Shown here in pieces: positions 1 through 9,890 of a stretch of 64,000 nt of DNA. The notes below the pieces were generated by a model. It was not told the DNA's origin, did no database searches, and worked only from the letters and a program-made list of their open reading frames with translations. Origin of the DNA: Pararhizobium sp. IMCC21322 (GTDB lineage Bacteria; Pseudomonadota; Alphaproteobacteria; Rhizobiales; GCA-2746425); the NCBI RefSeq assembly GCF_030758295.1, contig NZ_CP132335.1, forward strand, positions 4,626,412 through 4,690,411, given 5' to 3'. How positions within the stretch are numbered: the stretch's first letter is position 1; every line of letters starts with the position of its first letter. The position numbers and the translations under genes are program-made.

Positions 1-2
1 TG

Positions 3-404
3 CCGGACGGGGCCAAAACGGCGCTTTACCGGGTGCTTCAGGAAAGCCTCACGAATATTGCCAAACACGCCGAGGCCAGTCGTGTCAGTGTCGAACTGAA
101 ACGGCAGGACGGCATGCTCGTCATGCGCATTCGCGACAATGGCAAGGGCCTGCCGTCCAAAGTGCGCAATGGTGGCTCTGGCAGTCCCGCTTCAACATCC
201 ACTGACACCGGCCTTGGTATTCGCAACATGATGGAACGAGTGGAAAGTCACGGCGGTAAACTGGTTATCAGGCCTGCAGAATTCGACGGCATCACTTGCG
301 GCACCGAAATCTACATCACCATGCCTCTCGATCTCACCCGCGAAGACCCAAGCGCAGAAACCAATCTGCAATCGACCACGCCACAAATTCGGGAGGCGGC
401 ATAA
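3..404 (+). CDS. Sensor histidine kinase, C-terminal part (NarX/DegS type)
   Basis: This is the 3' end of a gene that begins before the window, and the frame is open from base 3. It encodes the ATP-binding (HATPase) domain of a two-component kinase. The N-box region reads LQESLTNIAKHA, the G1 box RIRDNGKGLP and the G2 region TGLGIRNMMERV. These are typical of the HisKA_3/NarX-like subfamily, which phosphorylates LuxR-type regulators. The TAA stop (402-404) shares its last base with the ATG of the next gene, so the pair is translationally coupled. The signal sensed cannot be told because the sensor part is outside the window. Confidence 0.9.
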   Translation, partial: PDGAKTALYRVLQESLTNIAKHAEASRVSVELKRQDGMLVMRIRDNGKGLPSKVRNGGSGSPASTSTDTGLGIRNMMERVESHGGKLVIRPAEFDGITCGTEIYITMPLDLTREDPSAETNLQSTTPQIREAA

Positions 405-1120
405 TGTCCTCGAACATCTCGATCATCATAGCTGATGATCACGAAGTGGTCCGCGATGGCATCCGCGCCCGGCTGCTGGGCACGTCCGATCTGAAAATCC
501 TGGCAGAAGCCAAAAACGGCGCTGAGGCCGTAGATCTTGTGCAACGCCACAGCCCTGACGTGGTCATGCTGGATATTTCAATGCCGGTGATGAACGGTCT
601 GGAGGCTGCGCGCAAAATCCGCGAAAACAAGCATGATTGCAAAATCCTGATGCTGTCGATCTATGATGCCACTGAATATGTGCAAGGCGCGGTCAAAGCC
701 GGCGCCAATGGCTATCTGCTGAAAGAAGCCGATGCCCGGGAAATGCTATCCGCCATCCGCTCGGTTGCAGCTGGCGGTCTCTATTTTTCCGCAAAGGTCG
801 CACCATCCCTCATGCCCGCGTCCTTCGCCCCCGCAATTGATGAGGAGCAAAGCCGTCAACACAGCAACCGCATCAACGGTTCTGTCAGTGCCACACCCCC
901 GCCCGCCGACCCCAGCCGCATCTGCGCCTATGGCCTGTCCGGCCGCGAACGCCAAGTGCTGCAAGGCATCGCCGGTGGTCTTGCCAACAAGGAAATCGCC
1001 GAAAAACTCTCCATCAGCGTGCGCACGGTAGAAAGCCATCGCCTCAACATCCGCGAAAAAACCAATGGCGGCAACACCGCCCACCTGACACGCATCGCCA
1101 CAGAACTGAACCTTATCTGA
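404..1120 (+). CDS. NarL/FixJ-type response regulator
   Basis: A 238-residue DNA-binding response regulator. The N-terminal receiver domain has the acidic pair DD at 11-12, the phospho-acceptor Asp57 in VVMLDISMP, and a conserved Lys in the YLLKEAD segment. A linker of about 40 residues, rich in Pro and Ser, leads to a C-terminal LuxR-type helix-turn-helix (GLSGRERQVLQGIA, NKEIAEKLSISVRTVESH). The ATG at 404 overlaps the kinase stop and has GGGAGG at 391-396, which decides the start. It is the cognate partner of the upstream kinase. Target genes are not evident. Confidence 0.93.
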   Translation: MSSNISIIIADDHEVVRDGIRARLLGTSDLKILAEAKNGAEAVDLVQRHSPDVVMLDISMPVMNGLEAARKIRENKHDCKILMLSIYDATEYVQGAVKAGANGYLLKEADAREMLSAIRSVAAGGLYFSAKVAPSLMPASFAPAIDEEQSRQHSNRINGSVSATPPPADPSRICAYGLSGRERQVLQGIAGGLANKEIAEKLSISVRTVESHRLNIREKTNGGNTAHLTRIATELNLI

Positions 1121-1265
1121 CCCTATTTGCGCCCTTGAAAGGCCGGTTTCCGCCCTTTGATGGAAGGATCAAAAAAGACTTACAAAAAACGTCACATATA
1201 CCTTTCATTCCCCAAAGAGGAGTGCTACATGCTGCCTGTCGCTGAGGAACTCAGCACGTTTTTGG

Positions 1266-2948
<1,683 letters not shown>

Positions 2949-2962
2949 ATCAGGTTTTTCCT

Positions 2963-3124
2963 CTAGTTGTATTTTCCCTTAGGTGCTTCTTCGTCAATAA
3001 AATCCTCTTCAGCCGCGACACGCGCTATTAGCTTTACAAGGGCCGTAACCTCCTTTGGAGGCCAATGACGATAACCGCCCGGTTGGCCTGCATGCGGATT
3101 GTTCTTTGTTGGTTTTTCAATCAT
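2963..3124 (-). CDS. Small basic protein upstream of the integrase (candidate directionality factor)
   Basis: A 53-residue reading frame running from ATG at 3124 to TAG at 2963-2965, beginning MIEKPTKNN and ending EAPKGKYN. A strong ribosome-binding site (AGGAGG) lies about 10 bases before the ATG. It ends 14 bp before the integrase ATG, so the two genes are very likely one transcript. The motif GGYRHWPPKEV near the N-terminus is followed by a helix-forming segment. No family was recognised. Its place directly before a large serine recombinase makes a recombination directionality factor or a small regulator possible, but that is inference. Confidence 0.6.
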   Translation of the reverse strand: MIEKPTKNNPHAGQPGGYRHWPPKEVTALVKLIARVAAEEDFIDEEAPKGKYN

Positions 3125-3158
3125 ATCACTATACCTCCTTTCCGTTTGAACAAAAAGA

Positions 3159-3189
3159 GAACAATATAGGTTTATATTCCTGTATGTTC
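3159..3189. promoter_or_regulatory. Imperfect inverted repeat upstream of the integrase operon
   Basis: GAACAATATAGG and CCTGTATGTTC form an imperfect dyad about 35 bases upstream of the small-gene start at 3124, in AT-rich DNA. The position fits an operator or promoter element controlling the integrase transcript. No binding protein is identified. Confidence 0.35.
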
Positions 3190-3255
3190 AAGTAAAAACG
3201 GCGTAATATTGTTGCGTTTTCAGTTAGTTATGAAAATAAACCGTGCCGGGCGCGC

Positions 3256-3591
3256 TCACTCAGGCTTATCAATAAGCCCTTCGCCAAATTGCTCTTTGAT
3301 GCTGTGAAGTTCACCGATGGCCTGCAAAAGCAGCTCCCAGCGCAGGCATTGATTCATTGGCAATCGCCCGGCAGGACAATGATAATCAAGACACATTGCT
3401 TCGGCGCGTCCGATGTGACCCAAATCGTGCGTTTGCTCGTGTTCTATTCGGCGTACTGTATCGTGCGCCTCATTGAGATAGTGAACGGCGCTTTGACGTA
3501 TCCCGAATAACTCCAGGTGAGATTGCGTCACTGGCTGGGTCATGTTTTTTCCGTGTGGCAAATCAACCTTGGCGAAGAAAATATCTCTCAT
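3256..3591 (-). CDS. Hypothetical protein of the mobilizable element
   Basis: A 111-residue protein from ATG at 3591, with GGGAGA about 5 bases upstream. It is rich in His and acidic residues (HDTVRRIEHEQTHDLGHIGRAEAM) and has no signal peptide or membrane segment. No family was recognised. It lies 12 bp beyond the next minus-strand gene (3604-4221) and reads in the same direction, so it probably belongs to the left conjugation-region transcript. The open frame, ribosome-binding site and tight spacing support it as a gene. Confidence 0.6.
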   Translation of the reverse strand: MRDIFFAKVDLPHGKNMTQPVTQSHLELFGIRQSAVHYLNEAHDTVRRIEHEQTHDLGHIGRAEAMCLDYHCPAGRLPMNQCLRWELLLQAIGELHSIKEQFGEGLIDKPE

Positions 3592-3603
3592 GATGGTGTC
3601 TCC

Positions 3604-4221
3604 CTATTGCGACTGAGTGCGCGTTCGCCTTTGGGCTTGCCCGTCTTCTTTTCTTTCTCTTCGGCTGAAGGACCGTGCTTCAGGGGTATAATATTGCTTC
3701 TCAGTCTCTTTGGCCCACTGGTAGAAGTCTTTTCCCTCTTTGGCTTTGAATGATTCTGCGATGACGCGTTTAGCGCCCGCTTCGCTAATCCCGAGATCTT
3801 GTGCGTAATCCACAGCCGCTTTATCCAGGGCGCGGTAGAGAGGGATGTCACCGTCTTCTATCCGTATGCCGATATTAATCGCGTAAGCATGCCCTTTGCT
3901 TTTTTCGAGGTCAGTCAGCGTTGCCTCTCTGTCCTGCAGGACCTTCAGAGTCGCTTTCATGGTTAGGTCGTAACGCGAGGCGTAGACATCCCTGATGATA
4001 ATCTCGGCTTTCATGGCGTCGAAAGGTTGATGGCGGGCGAACGTTTGGGAAAAATCGGTAAGCACGTCCTTGAACTTGCCGGAATGCAGTATCTCCCGGT
4101 GCGTGATTTCCGTGAGGTTCCAAACGAACTGGAACTGTGAACCTGTCAGGCTGCGGCCAGTCTTGCTCTCCATTGCGCGTTGAAAGCCAGCCATGTCGTT
4201 TTCCGTATTGGTGATGTTCAT
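3604..4221 (-). CDS. Hypothetical protein, helical, conjugation region
   Basis: A 205-residue, soluble, largely helical protein with a charged C-terminus (SFSRRERKEDGQAQRR). No membrane segment or signal peptide is visible. It starts at ATG 4221, preceded by AAGGAGAACAAG, a good ribosome-binding site. It sits in a same-strand series with the 168- and 111-residue proteins. No family was recognised. A role as accessory mobilization or nucleic-acid-binding protein is possible from the basic tail and the neighbourhood, but is not shown. Confidence 0.65.
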   Translation of the reverse strand: MNITNTENDMAGFQRAMESKTGRSLTGSQFQFVWNLTEITHREILHSGKFKDVLTDFSQTFARHQPFDAMKAEIIIRDVYASRYDLTMKATLKVLQDREATLTDLEKSKGHAYAINIGIRIEDGDIPLYRALDKAAVDYAQDLGISEAGAKRVIAESFKAKEGKDFYQWAKETEKQYYTPEARSFSRRERKEDGQAQRRTRTQSQ

Positions 4222-4243
4222 CTTGTTCTCCTTTGGCTTTTGA

Positions 4244-4750
4244 TTAGCGGTCGCGGCTCAGTCTGCGAGACTGCCCGCGCGGTTGATTTTCCGTTTGATC
4301 TGCTTGGCGACGATCTGCGGAACGTTTGAATTCCTGCCTGCTTTTGTCGCGCTTTTCATTGCGCTCATGGACAACATCCAAAAAACTGCCGAGCTCGGTT
4401 TTTTCCCGGCCGTCAATTGAGCTCAAACGGCGGGCGTGGTCGTGTTGAACCTCCCGGTGCGCCTGGCGTTTTAAGCTCTGCTGATTGAACCGATCCGTAC
4501 CAAAGAGCTTGAGAGTATGGTCTTTGGTTTTCGCGCCCGCTTTGTCGATGAGCGTTTTAAGCCGCTTTGCAACGCGGGCGTCATATTCGCCATAGTATTT
4601 TTGTGATGTGAGGCGTGTTTCATTTTTGTAGCGGCTGGTAATTTCATTGGCCTTGTCCCAGTCACCGGGTTGTCGCAAAATCTGCGCCTGCCTGCGCAAG
4701 GCGCGCAGTTCAAATTGCCGTTTTATGTCGTCTGAAGTATCAGAGCACAT
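4244..4750 (-). CDS. Hypothetical basic protein, conjugation region
   Basis: A 168-residue, strongly basic protein that ends in an Arg/Gln-rich tail (RRQADQTENQPRGQSRRLSRDR in part). The body is predicted helical (LRALRRQAQILRQPGDWDKA). The start is ATG 4750. It precedes the 205-residue gene by 22 bp and likely shares its transcript. The charge suggests nucleic-acid binding. No family was recognised. Confidence 0.6.
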   Translation of the reverse strand: MCSDTSDDIKRQFELRALRRQAQILRQPGDWDKANEITSRYKNETRLTSQKYYGEYDARVAKRLKTLIDKAGAKTKDHTLKLFGTDRFNQQSLKRQAHREVQHDHARRLSSIDGREKTELGSFLDVVHERNEKRDKSRQEFKRSADRRQADQTENQPRGQSRRLSRDR

Positions 4751-4777
4751 GAGGAAATATTCCTTCTGCTGTTTTTA

Positions 4778-5074
4778 TTGCGTTGGCGAATCCGTTTGTG
4801 GTATTCTCAAAAGGTGAGAAGTTTCAGCGATATAGATGATGTTGACGAGTGGCTGGAACCGATGGATTACAGCGGTTTCTGGTACGCAATTGCGCCGTTT
4901 GATCTGGACATCATGACCAAGGAGCATTGTGACCAGCAGATCAGGGAGACCAATGTTTCCGCCGCTGTAGTGCTGAACGTCATGAAGAACTTTGCCCGGC
5001 AAGAATTGACGGAAAAACTCGATCTTGACCACCGCATGCCGACCCCCTGGGTGAAACTGGCAACCAGCCATTAG
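4778..5074 (+). CDS. Hypothetical small acidic protein, opposite strand to neighbours
   Basis: A frame of up to 98 residues on the plus strand, in a gap between two minus-strand genes. The translated core (DIDDVDEWLEPMDYSGFWYA, then FDLDIMTKEHCDQQ) has protein-like composition, unlike the Pro/His-rich opposite frame. The start is uncertain: TTG at 4778 and GTG at 4814 are the only candidates, and neither has a clear ribosome-binding site. It converges with the 5071-5319 gene. No family was recognised. Confidence 0.5.
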   Translation: MRWRIRLWYSQKVRSFSDIDDVDEWLEPMDYSGFWYAIAPFDLDIMTKEHCDQQIRETNVSAAVVLNVMKNFARQELTEKLDLDHRMPTPWVKLATSH

Positions 5075-5319
5075 CCCCTCTCGCTTTGTTGCTTGAAGAA
5101 TTTGAAGCGCGGGCAATTGCCATCACCGGGATGAATGGTGATTTCAGTGCGGAAATTCGTATAGGTGCAGCGCGTATATTGCCGTTCGGCAAACGGATCA
5201 TTGCCGCCATCACTGTAAAAATCATACGACCAGTTGAGATAAGGCGTGCCAAAAACCAGATAGATTGCGACGAGCGCTGCCGGAAAAATCAGCCACGGGA
5301 AAAAACGCAAAATCCTCAT
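5071..5319 (-). CDS. Small membrane-anchored protein next to the coupling protein
   Basis: An 82-residue protein. The ATG at 5319 overlaps the coupling-protein stop as ATGA, so I prefer it to the in-frame ATG at 5328. One N-terminal hydrophobic segment (ILRFFPWLIFPAALVAIYLVF) is followed by an exported-looking domain with two cysteines (RCTYTNF, NCPRF) and an aromatic stretch (YLNWSYDFY). It is probably anchored in the inner membrane with the domain in the periplasm. Translational coupling to the T4CP gene suggests a role in the transfer complex. Confidence 0.7.
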   Translation of the reverse strand: MRILRFFPWLIFPAALVAIYLVFGTPYLNWSYDFYSDGGNDPFAERQYTRCTYTNFRTEITIHPGDGNCPRFKFFKQQSERG

Positions 5320-6785
5320 GCCTGCCACCCGTCATAGTTGGGCAGTACCACCTTGTAGTCGGGCGGTAATATCTTTCCGCCTTCGTTCGGATTGCCTGAC
5401 AAATCAGCGGAGAGGGGGAAGAAGTTATTCTGCCGCACTTTCTTGCAATGGAGAGTGGGTTGGCCCGGGATGAATATAATTTGCTGGTCAGCCGGGAGGC
5501 TTTGGAGTTGATCAGCGGTGAACAGGCGTTCTTTGCCTAAATTGATTGTTCTTGAAACGTCGGGTTTGCCCGAGCTTTCATTGATGCTGTAACTGACATT
5601 CTCAACATCACCGATGGCTTTTGAAATGGTCTCGGCTGCCTGGTTGGTAATTTGCAGATACTGGATGGCGCAATTATCTTCCAAGGTCGCAACTATTTTC
5701 ACGCCGTTTTGACGTTCCAAGTCGGCTTTTGATTGGGCCAGATACAAGACCTGCAATCCGAACGATCTAAAGATCGTGACATTCTTAATGATGTCCTTGG
5801 CCGGAGTGTTTGCTACCTCATCGAAAATCAAAATCGTGCGCCCACACTCGCCGGACATCTGGGCATTCAGAAAGGCGTTGAAAGTCAGCCCATAATAAAT
5901 ACTGAGGTTGGCGGCATTTCTGGCATTTTGGCAGACACATACAATGTAGTTTTCTTTCAGCAATTGCTCATGGGTGATGTCCTCATTCTGTCCAACTTCG
6001 TGAAGGGGCCCGCCTTCCATGAAGATCGAGAAGGCCGAGAGCGCTGCCAAAATATGCTGGCTGTAATGCTCGGGATTATCGGCGTGCATTTGCAGTATTT
6101 GTCTGGCGCGGTTTTTGGTCAGCGGCGTGCCTTCTTCCGCTTCAATCTCGAGCGCGCTGTGCCATAGATCAGGATCAGCAATCAGGCTGGCTATTCCGCC
6201 CGGTGTGGCGTTATCGGGGCTGTGCGCCAGCAGGATTAATATCGCAACGATAACAAGCTCTCTTGGTGATTGCCGAAAATAGAAATTGCGGGGTTCGTTG
6301 TCGGGCTCATTTATAAAAACCTTGCTGACACTCTCAATTTCCAGCATCAGATTGGGCGAGTTTTCGCGGTGGGCAGCAATCAAATTGCTAAACGGATTGA
6401 CGCGCACACGATGAGGATAGGCCTTGCCCATCGACCCGCTATCATCGATGACCGCAAAATTGCGCCCAGCCTTGAGGCACATTTCGGCAATCTGGTGGGC
6501 CACTTCCGGCTTCACATCGTTGATGATCTGCCCCCGTGTGCTATCTGCCAGCAACGACAAAATCGCCGATATCGTGACACAAGTGGTCTTGCCTGATCCT
6601 GCACCACCATAGACGAGCCAGGACAGGGTGGTGTTCGGCTCATAGATAGGCGTTTCATCCTCAAGAGTGAGGCCGATCACCCGGCGGATTTCCCGGTGTT
6701 CAGCAGCGATCTTCCGCACATCTTTGCGGGTCAGTCCAAACGGCTTTTTAAGATGTCGGAGAATGTTTTTGAGACGTTTTCGCAT
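5316..6785 (-). CDS. Type IV coupling protein (VirD4/TraD-like ATPase)
   Basis: A 489-residue AAA-type ATPase. Walker A is VYGGAGSGKTT (about residue 60) and Walker B is TILIFDEVANTPA (about residue 310), followed by ATLEDNCAIQYLQ. It should dock the relaxosome to a secretion channel and drive DNA transfer. The usual two N-terminal transmembrane helices of VirD4 proteins are absent. Instead the gene immediately upstream encodes a two-helix membrane protein and overlaps this start as TGATG (start ATG 6785), as if the anchor were a separate polypeptide. No VirB-type channel genes are in the window, so a helper channel is likely used. Confidence 0.88.
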   Translation of the reverse strand: MRKRLKNILRHLKKPFGLTRKDVRKIAAEHREIRRVIGLTLEDETPIYEPNTTLSWLVYGGAGSGKTTCVTISAILSLLADSTRGQIINDVKPEVAHQIAEMCLKAGRNFAVIDDSGSMGKAYPHRVRVNPFSNLIAAHRENSPNLMLEIESVSKVFINEPDNEPRNFYFRQSPRELVIVAILILLAHSPDNATPGGIASLIADPDLWHSALEIEAEEGTPLTKNRARQILQMHADNPEHYSQHILAALSAFSIFMEGGPLHEVGQNEDITHEQLLKENYIVCVCQNARNAANLSIYYGLTFNAFLNAQMSGECGRTILIFDEVANTPAKDIIKNVTIFRSFGLQVLYLAQSKADLERQNGVKIVATLEDNCAIQYLQITNQAAETISKAIGDVENVSYSINESSGKPDVSRTINLGKERLFTADQLQSLPADQQIIFIPGQPTLHCKKVRQNNFFPLSADLSGNPNEGGKILPPDYKVVLPNYDGWQA

Positions 6786-7084
6786 CACAACATCCCCGCT
6801 TTTACAAGATCTTCGCGGTTGGCAAGTTTGGCATTGTGGGGCGCTGGCCGGGTGAGCATGTCCTCCCGAACGGCGGCATTCTGCCGTAGTTTAAGGGCTG
6901 CTGAAATTGCTTTGCCAATCAATCCGGCAGCGGCGAGATAACAGCAGATGCTTAAAAAGCCGAACGCCCACCAGTGCGGATGAGTGGGGTACACAACGTA
7001 ACCTGCCAAGATCAAAAAACAGCCATAGGCAATCATCAGATTGATCTTTGCAACGTCACCCCATGCACTATTGAGTTTTTGCAT
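6785..7084 (-). CDS. Two-helix inner-membrane protein (possible coupling-protein anchor)
   Basis: A 99-residue protein from ATG 7084, with AGGAG 8 bases upstream. Two adjacent hydrophobic segments (IAYGCFLILAGYVVY and WAFGFLSICCYLAAAGLIG) are separated by a short His/Pro loop. A basic cytoplasmic tail follows. The stop overlaps the start of the coupling protein. Two helices followed by a cytoplasmic tail are what the missing N-terminus of a VirD4-type protein would look like, so this may be its separate membrane anchor. That is inference from layout. Confidence 0.7.
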   Translation of the reverse strand: MQKLNSAWGDVAKINLMIAYGCFLILAGYVVYPTHPHWWAFGFLSICCYLAAAGLIGKAISAALKLRQNAAVREDMLTRPAPHNAKLANREDLVKAGML

Positions 7085-7454
7085 GTGAAGCTCCTTTTTT
7101 CGACGCGGCAATGCGCGGCGTGATCTCGTCCCGGAGCCGATCAAGCGTCTTGTGATGACCCCAGATCACATTCCCCTGCTTTGCTGAAATGAGCTCGCGC
7201 GAGATGAATTTCAGTTGGCCGACCTGAAATCCGGCAAAGACGGAAATTGCCGTAACGCTCGCTATTGTGATGATTTCGACGGGGTACAAGAGATCACTAA
7301 AGGCGACCACAAAACCAATCGCAGCAACCCCGAAGAAAGCAAATGCAAAGCGGAATGGTCGATCCGTATCCACGTGATCCAGGCTTGAAATGGAATAGCT
7401 TGTCCGATGCGTTTTGACGGTATCGGACCCGATGCGCACATACCCCAAAATCAT
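7068..7454 (-). CDS. Membrane protein resembling the DUF6232 type
   Basis: A 128-residue protein. ATG 7454 overlaps the previous stop as ATGA and has GGGAGG upstream. It begins with a short beta-rich stretch (VRIGSDTVKTHRTSYSISSL), then has two hydrophobic segments (FRFAFAFFGVAAIGFVV; IITIASVTAISVFAGFQVG) and a polar C-terminal part. The layout resembles small bacterial membrane proteins of the DUF6232 type, but this is recalled by eye and unconfirmed. It overlaps the next gene by 17 bp. The role is unknown. Confidence 0.65.
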   Translation of the reverse strand: MILGYVRIGSDTVKTHRTSYSISSLDHVDTDRPFRFAFAFFGVAAIGFVVAFSDLLYPVEIITIASVTAISVFAGFQVGQLKFISRELISAKQGNVIWGHHKTLDRLRDEITPRIAASKKGASHAKTQ

Positions 7455-7987
7455 TGAAACCTCCCGGCGCAAACGGGGGAGGACAAAGCCGCAAAAAGCT
7501 CTGCGTCCAGATTGCGGATTTTAGACGGGGTGATGAGCCGTGCCGAGCCGGCGTAGAGCGCCCAAGGCATGCGGTCTTCCAGTTGGACGTTAACAGCGCA
7601 TTTGCAGGATGATGAGGCGTGTGCCGCCGCATTTTTGAGGCGCGCATTATATGCGTCTTTCAGTTCTTGATTTTGTTTTTCAATCTGTCCCGCCAGCGGG
7701 TTCTGAAACAATGGCCCCACGATATTACAAAGCTGCTTGCCTTCCGGCCCGGCAAACATACCCATGATGCTATTGCAATCCGGGGTTGGAACAGGCGTTT
7801 GGAAAGTTGGCGCATCTTGCTTCGCCGCCAGAACAAGAGCTTGTTCACAGCGCGGCATCCAATTCGACTTCTCAATGACTCGAGTGCCGATCACTTGACC
7901 GGAAACCAGAGCGGAGAACGCCGCATAAGCCGCTCCTGTAAGAAACAGTCCGGTGCCAATTGGCGGTATGATCTGGTCAAAGGGCAT
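7451..7987 (-). CDS. Hypothetical Cys-rich protein with N-terminal membrane segment
   Basis: A 178-residue protein with one N-terminal hydrophobic segment (IGTGLFLTGAAYAAFSALVSG) and a probably periplasmic domain with several cysteines (MPRCEQ, PDCNS, KQLCN, SSCKCAV, SPVCAG). The ATGA overlap with the next gene places it inside the coupling-protein operon. The cysteines suggest disulfide bonding outside the cytoplasm. No family was recognised. Confidence 0.65.
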   Translation of the reverse strand: MPFDQIIPPIGTGLFLTGAAYAAFSALVSGQVIGTRVIEKSNWMPRCEQALVLAAKQDAPTFQTPVPTPDCNSIMGMFAGPEGKQLCNIVGPLFQNPLAGQIEKQNQELKDAYNARLKNAAAHASSSCKCAVNVQLEDRMPWALYAGSARLITPSKIRNLDAELFAALSSPVCAGRFQ

Positions 7988-8004
7988 GCTTGCTCTCCTT
8001 TTCT

Positions 8005-8571
8005 TTAGCGTGGGTTTTCAATGTCGAAGATGCCGAAGCGGCAATTGGCTTTTGCGATGGAGGCAAGGCGCTCTGTGCTTATGCCAAGCTCAGACAAGAC
8101 ATCTGGCGGCACGGTCTGTAGATCGCTGTAAATTGGCCGGGACGCCCCGGCCTGCTTGCCAAGATCAATATGTCTGGTAGCAACACCTTTGCCGAAGCCG
8201 ACATAGCACCACTGTTTCGCCGCACGTTTTTCAATGACGTCTTCAGCGGAGGCAAAGCTTGCTCCAGTCACGACGACGCCAAGCCCGCCGACAGTAACCC
8301 GCTTGAAGAAACTTATTTCGTCAACACCTGCCAGCAAGTCGGTTTGTTGGCTTGTGTTTTCAGTCAGCTCGGATGGTTGCCACTCACCAAACATTGCCAG
8401 TTTGAAATTCTCCCATTTGTCGCGGAAGACAAAGAAATCAGCATCCCACGCAATGAAAATCGTCATGGCAACGAGGACAGCGCCGCCCAGCATCGTGAAG
8501 CCGATAGTGCGCGCGAGGCGGTTGGCCCCGCGCACATATCGTTTGCCCTGTGGGGTCGCAGGGGCGTTCAT
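8005..8571 (-). CDS. Hypothetical membrane-anchored protein
   Basis: A 188-residue protein. A basic N-terminus (GKRYVRGANRLARTIG) precedes one transmembrane segment (FTMLGGAVLVAMTIFIAW). The rest is soluble, and a second weakly hydrophobic stretch (VTVGGLGVVVTGASFASA) occurs near residue 95. ATG 8571 overlaps the stop of the 403-residue gene as ATGA. It lies 17 bp before the 178-residue protein. It probably belongs to a membrane complex encoded by 5071-9779. No family was recognised. Confidence 0.65.
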   Translation of the reverse strand: MNAPATPQGKRYVRGANRLARTIGFTMLGGAVLVAMTIFIAWDADFFVFRDKWENFKLAMFGEWQPSELTENTSQQTDLLAGVDEISFFKRVTVGGLGVVVTGASFASAEDVIEKRAAKQWCYVGFGKGVATRHIDLGKQAGASRPIYSDLQTVPPDVLSELGISTERLASIAKANCRFGIFDIENPR

Positions 8572-9779
8572 TCGAGCGCATCCCCATCCAGAGGCGTCGT
8601 CTTGCCGTTCTTATAGGCTTGCGGAGGAGTAGCGTTGCCGGAGCCACTATTTTTTGCCGTATTCTGTGATTTGTATTTTTGCTGCTTGAGCGCCTGCTCA
8701 ATGATCCAGACTTCCTTGAGATAAGCCATGATCCAGACGGAGATCGGCAGTACGCCATCTATCGCGATGATCAGCAAAAACAGTGGCAAGAAATCCATGG
8801 CATGGGTCACCGCCTCACCAACCCCGGGACGCGCCGGAAAGATCGGACGCATGACTGCGGTACCGCCGCTACTCTCCAGGATTGCTTCAAGATTCTTGCC
8901 ATGTTCCGACAAAATGGCATTGATACGCTGTGCGACATCTGCCCGTCCTGACAGCTTAATGCCGTTCGACAATTCCTCCGCATATCGTTCGATAAGATGC
9001 AGCGGTACGGCATTGGACAGTTTTGCCGTTGCCTGGTGCAGCAGGTTGTCGGTCTGTTTCAGTGTGTTGCGGCGCTCCCAAATGCTGATCTCTGTCTGCC
9101 CAACAATGCGCTGATAGTCAGCAAAGTGATCGTTGATTTCTTCCAGCGCATGTTCACGCGCGGCTTCGCCCTGTTCATATTGCTGTTGAATGGCTTCTGC
9201 CTGTTCCGCCAGACCTTCTAGGACTACTGTGATAGACCCACGCCCCGTAGCGGCTGCTTTGCTTAAGCAAGACTGTGATTGCTCGCAGGCGGCCCAGCCA
9301 TGCAAATCCGATGCTATGACCCCGAGGGTCGCGCCACTTCTGCTGGCCTCAGTCGCGACTTGATTAACTTGCGAAATCTCTTGCGCTAGCTTGGTACCGT
9401 GATCCTGCATTCGAAGAGCAGCAACATCGGGTAAAATGTTCCCGGAAAATGTTGCCAAGGCGAAACCCGCGCCGACAAACATTATCCCAACTATGCTGGC
9501 GATCGCCGCCAACCTAAAGCGTTTGGCGGCATAAGGCGCACCAAAGCTAACAGCAAGGTGCATGACACCAAAACTCACTATCCCTGCACCAAGGGTCAGG
9601 GATGCAATCTTCAAATTGTGAAAACCGCCTGATCCTGTGATGATGTTTGGCAGGCCAAGCGCCAGTGTCAGTGTTTGGGTTCCGACAAGAAGGGGTGGGA
9701 CCCAATCCATCAATGGGCGGCTCGGCGGGCGTTCATGAACCTGTAAGTCATTGTCAAAAGTATCGTCGTGAACGTTCAT
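8568..9779 (-). CDS. Large membrane protein with coiled-coil domain
   Basis: A 403-residue protein. About four hydrophobic segments lie in the first 130 residues (for example LKIASLTLGAGIVSFGVMHL and LAAIASIVGIMFVGAGFALA), a long helical coiled-coil-like region spans about 140-290 (QYEQGEAAREHALEEINDHF), and another membrane segment lies near 335-360 (FLPLFLLIIAIDGVLPISVW). It is first in the minus-strand operon leading to the coupling protein, with gene overlaps throughout. A structural part of a transfer-associated membrane assembly is plausible. No known VirB family was recognised. Confidence 0.65.
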   Translation of the reverse strand: MNVHDDTFDNDLQVHERPPSRPLMDWVPPLLVGTQTLTLALGLPNIITGSGGFHNLKIASLTLGAGIVSFGVMHLAVSFGAPYAAKRFRLAAIASIVGIMFVGAGFALATFSGNILPDVAALRMQDHGTKLAQEISQVNQVATEASRSGATLGVIASDLHGWAACEQSQSCLSKAAATGRGSITVVLEGLAEQAEAIQQQYEQGEAAREHALEEINDHFADYQRIVGQTEISIWERRNTLKQTDNLLHQATAKLSNAVPLHLIERYAEELSNGIKLSGRADVAQRINAILSEHGKNLEAILESSGGTAVMRPIFPARPGVGEAVTHAMDFLPLFLLIIAIDGVLPISVWIMAYLKEVWIIEQALKQQKYKSQNTAKNSGSGNATPPQAYKNGKTTPLDGDALE

Positions 9780-9890
9780 ATTAATCTCCGGTTTTGGATG
9801 ACAGCGACGAACGGGCCATGATTGCGGGCGTGCGGAAACAGCCGCGCAAAATCTGTCCGGTGGTTCGGTGTCGATATATTTTGAAACTTT

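Noticed and set aside
4775-5116. 113-codon minus-strand frame antisense to the 98-residue plus-strand protein
   Set aside because: Composition is shadow-like (rich in Pro, His and Cys), there is no ribosome-binding site, and the plus-strand frame has better protein character.
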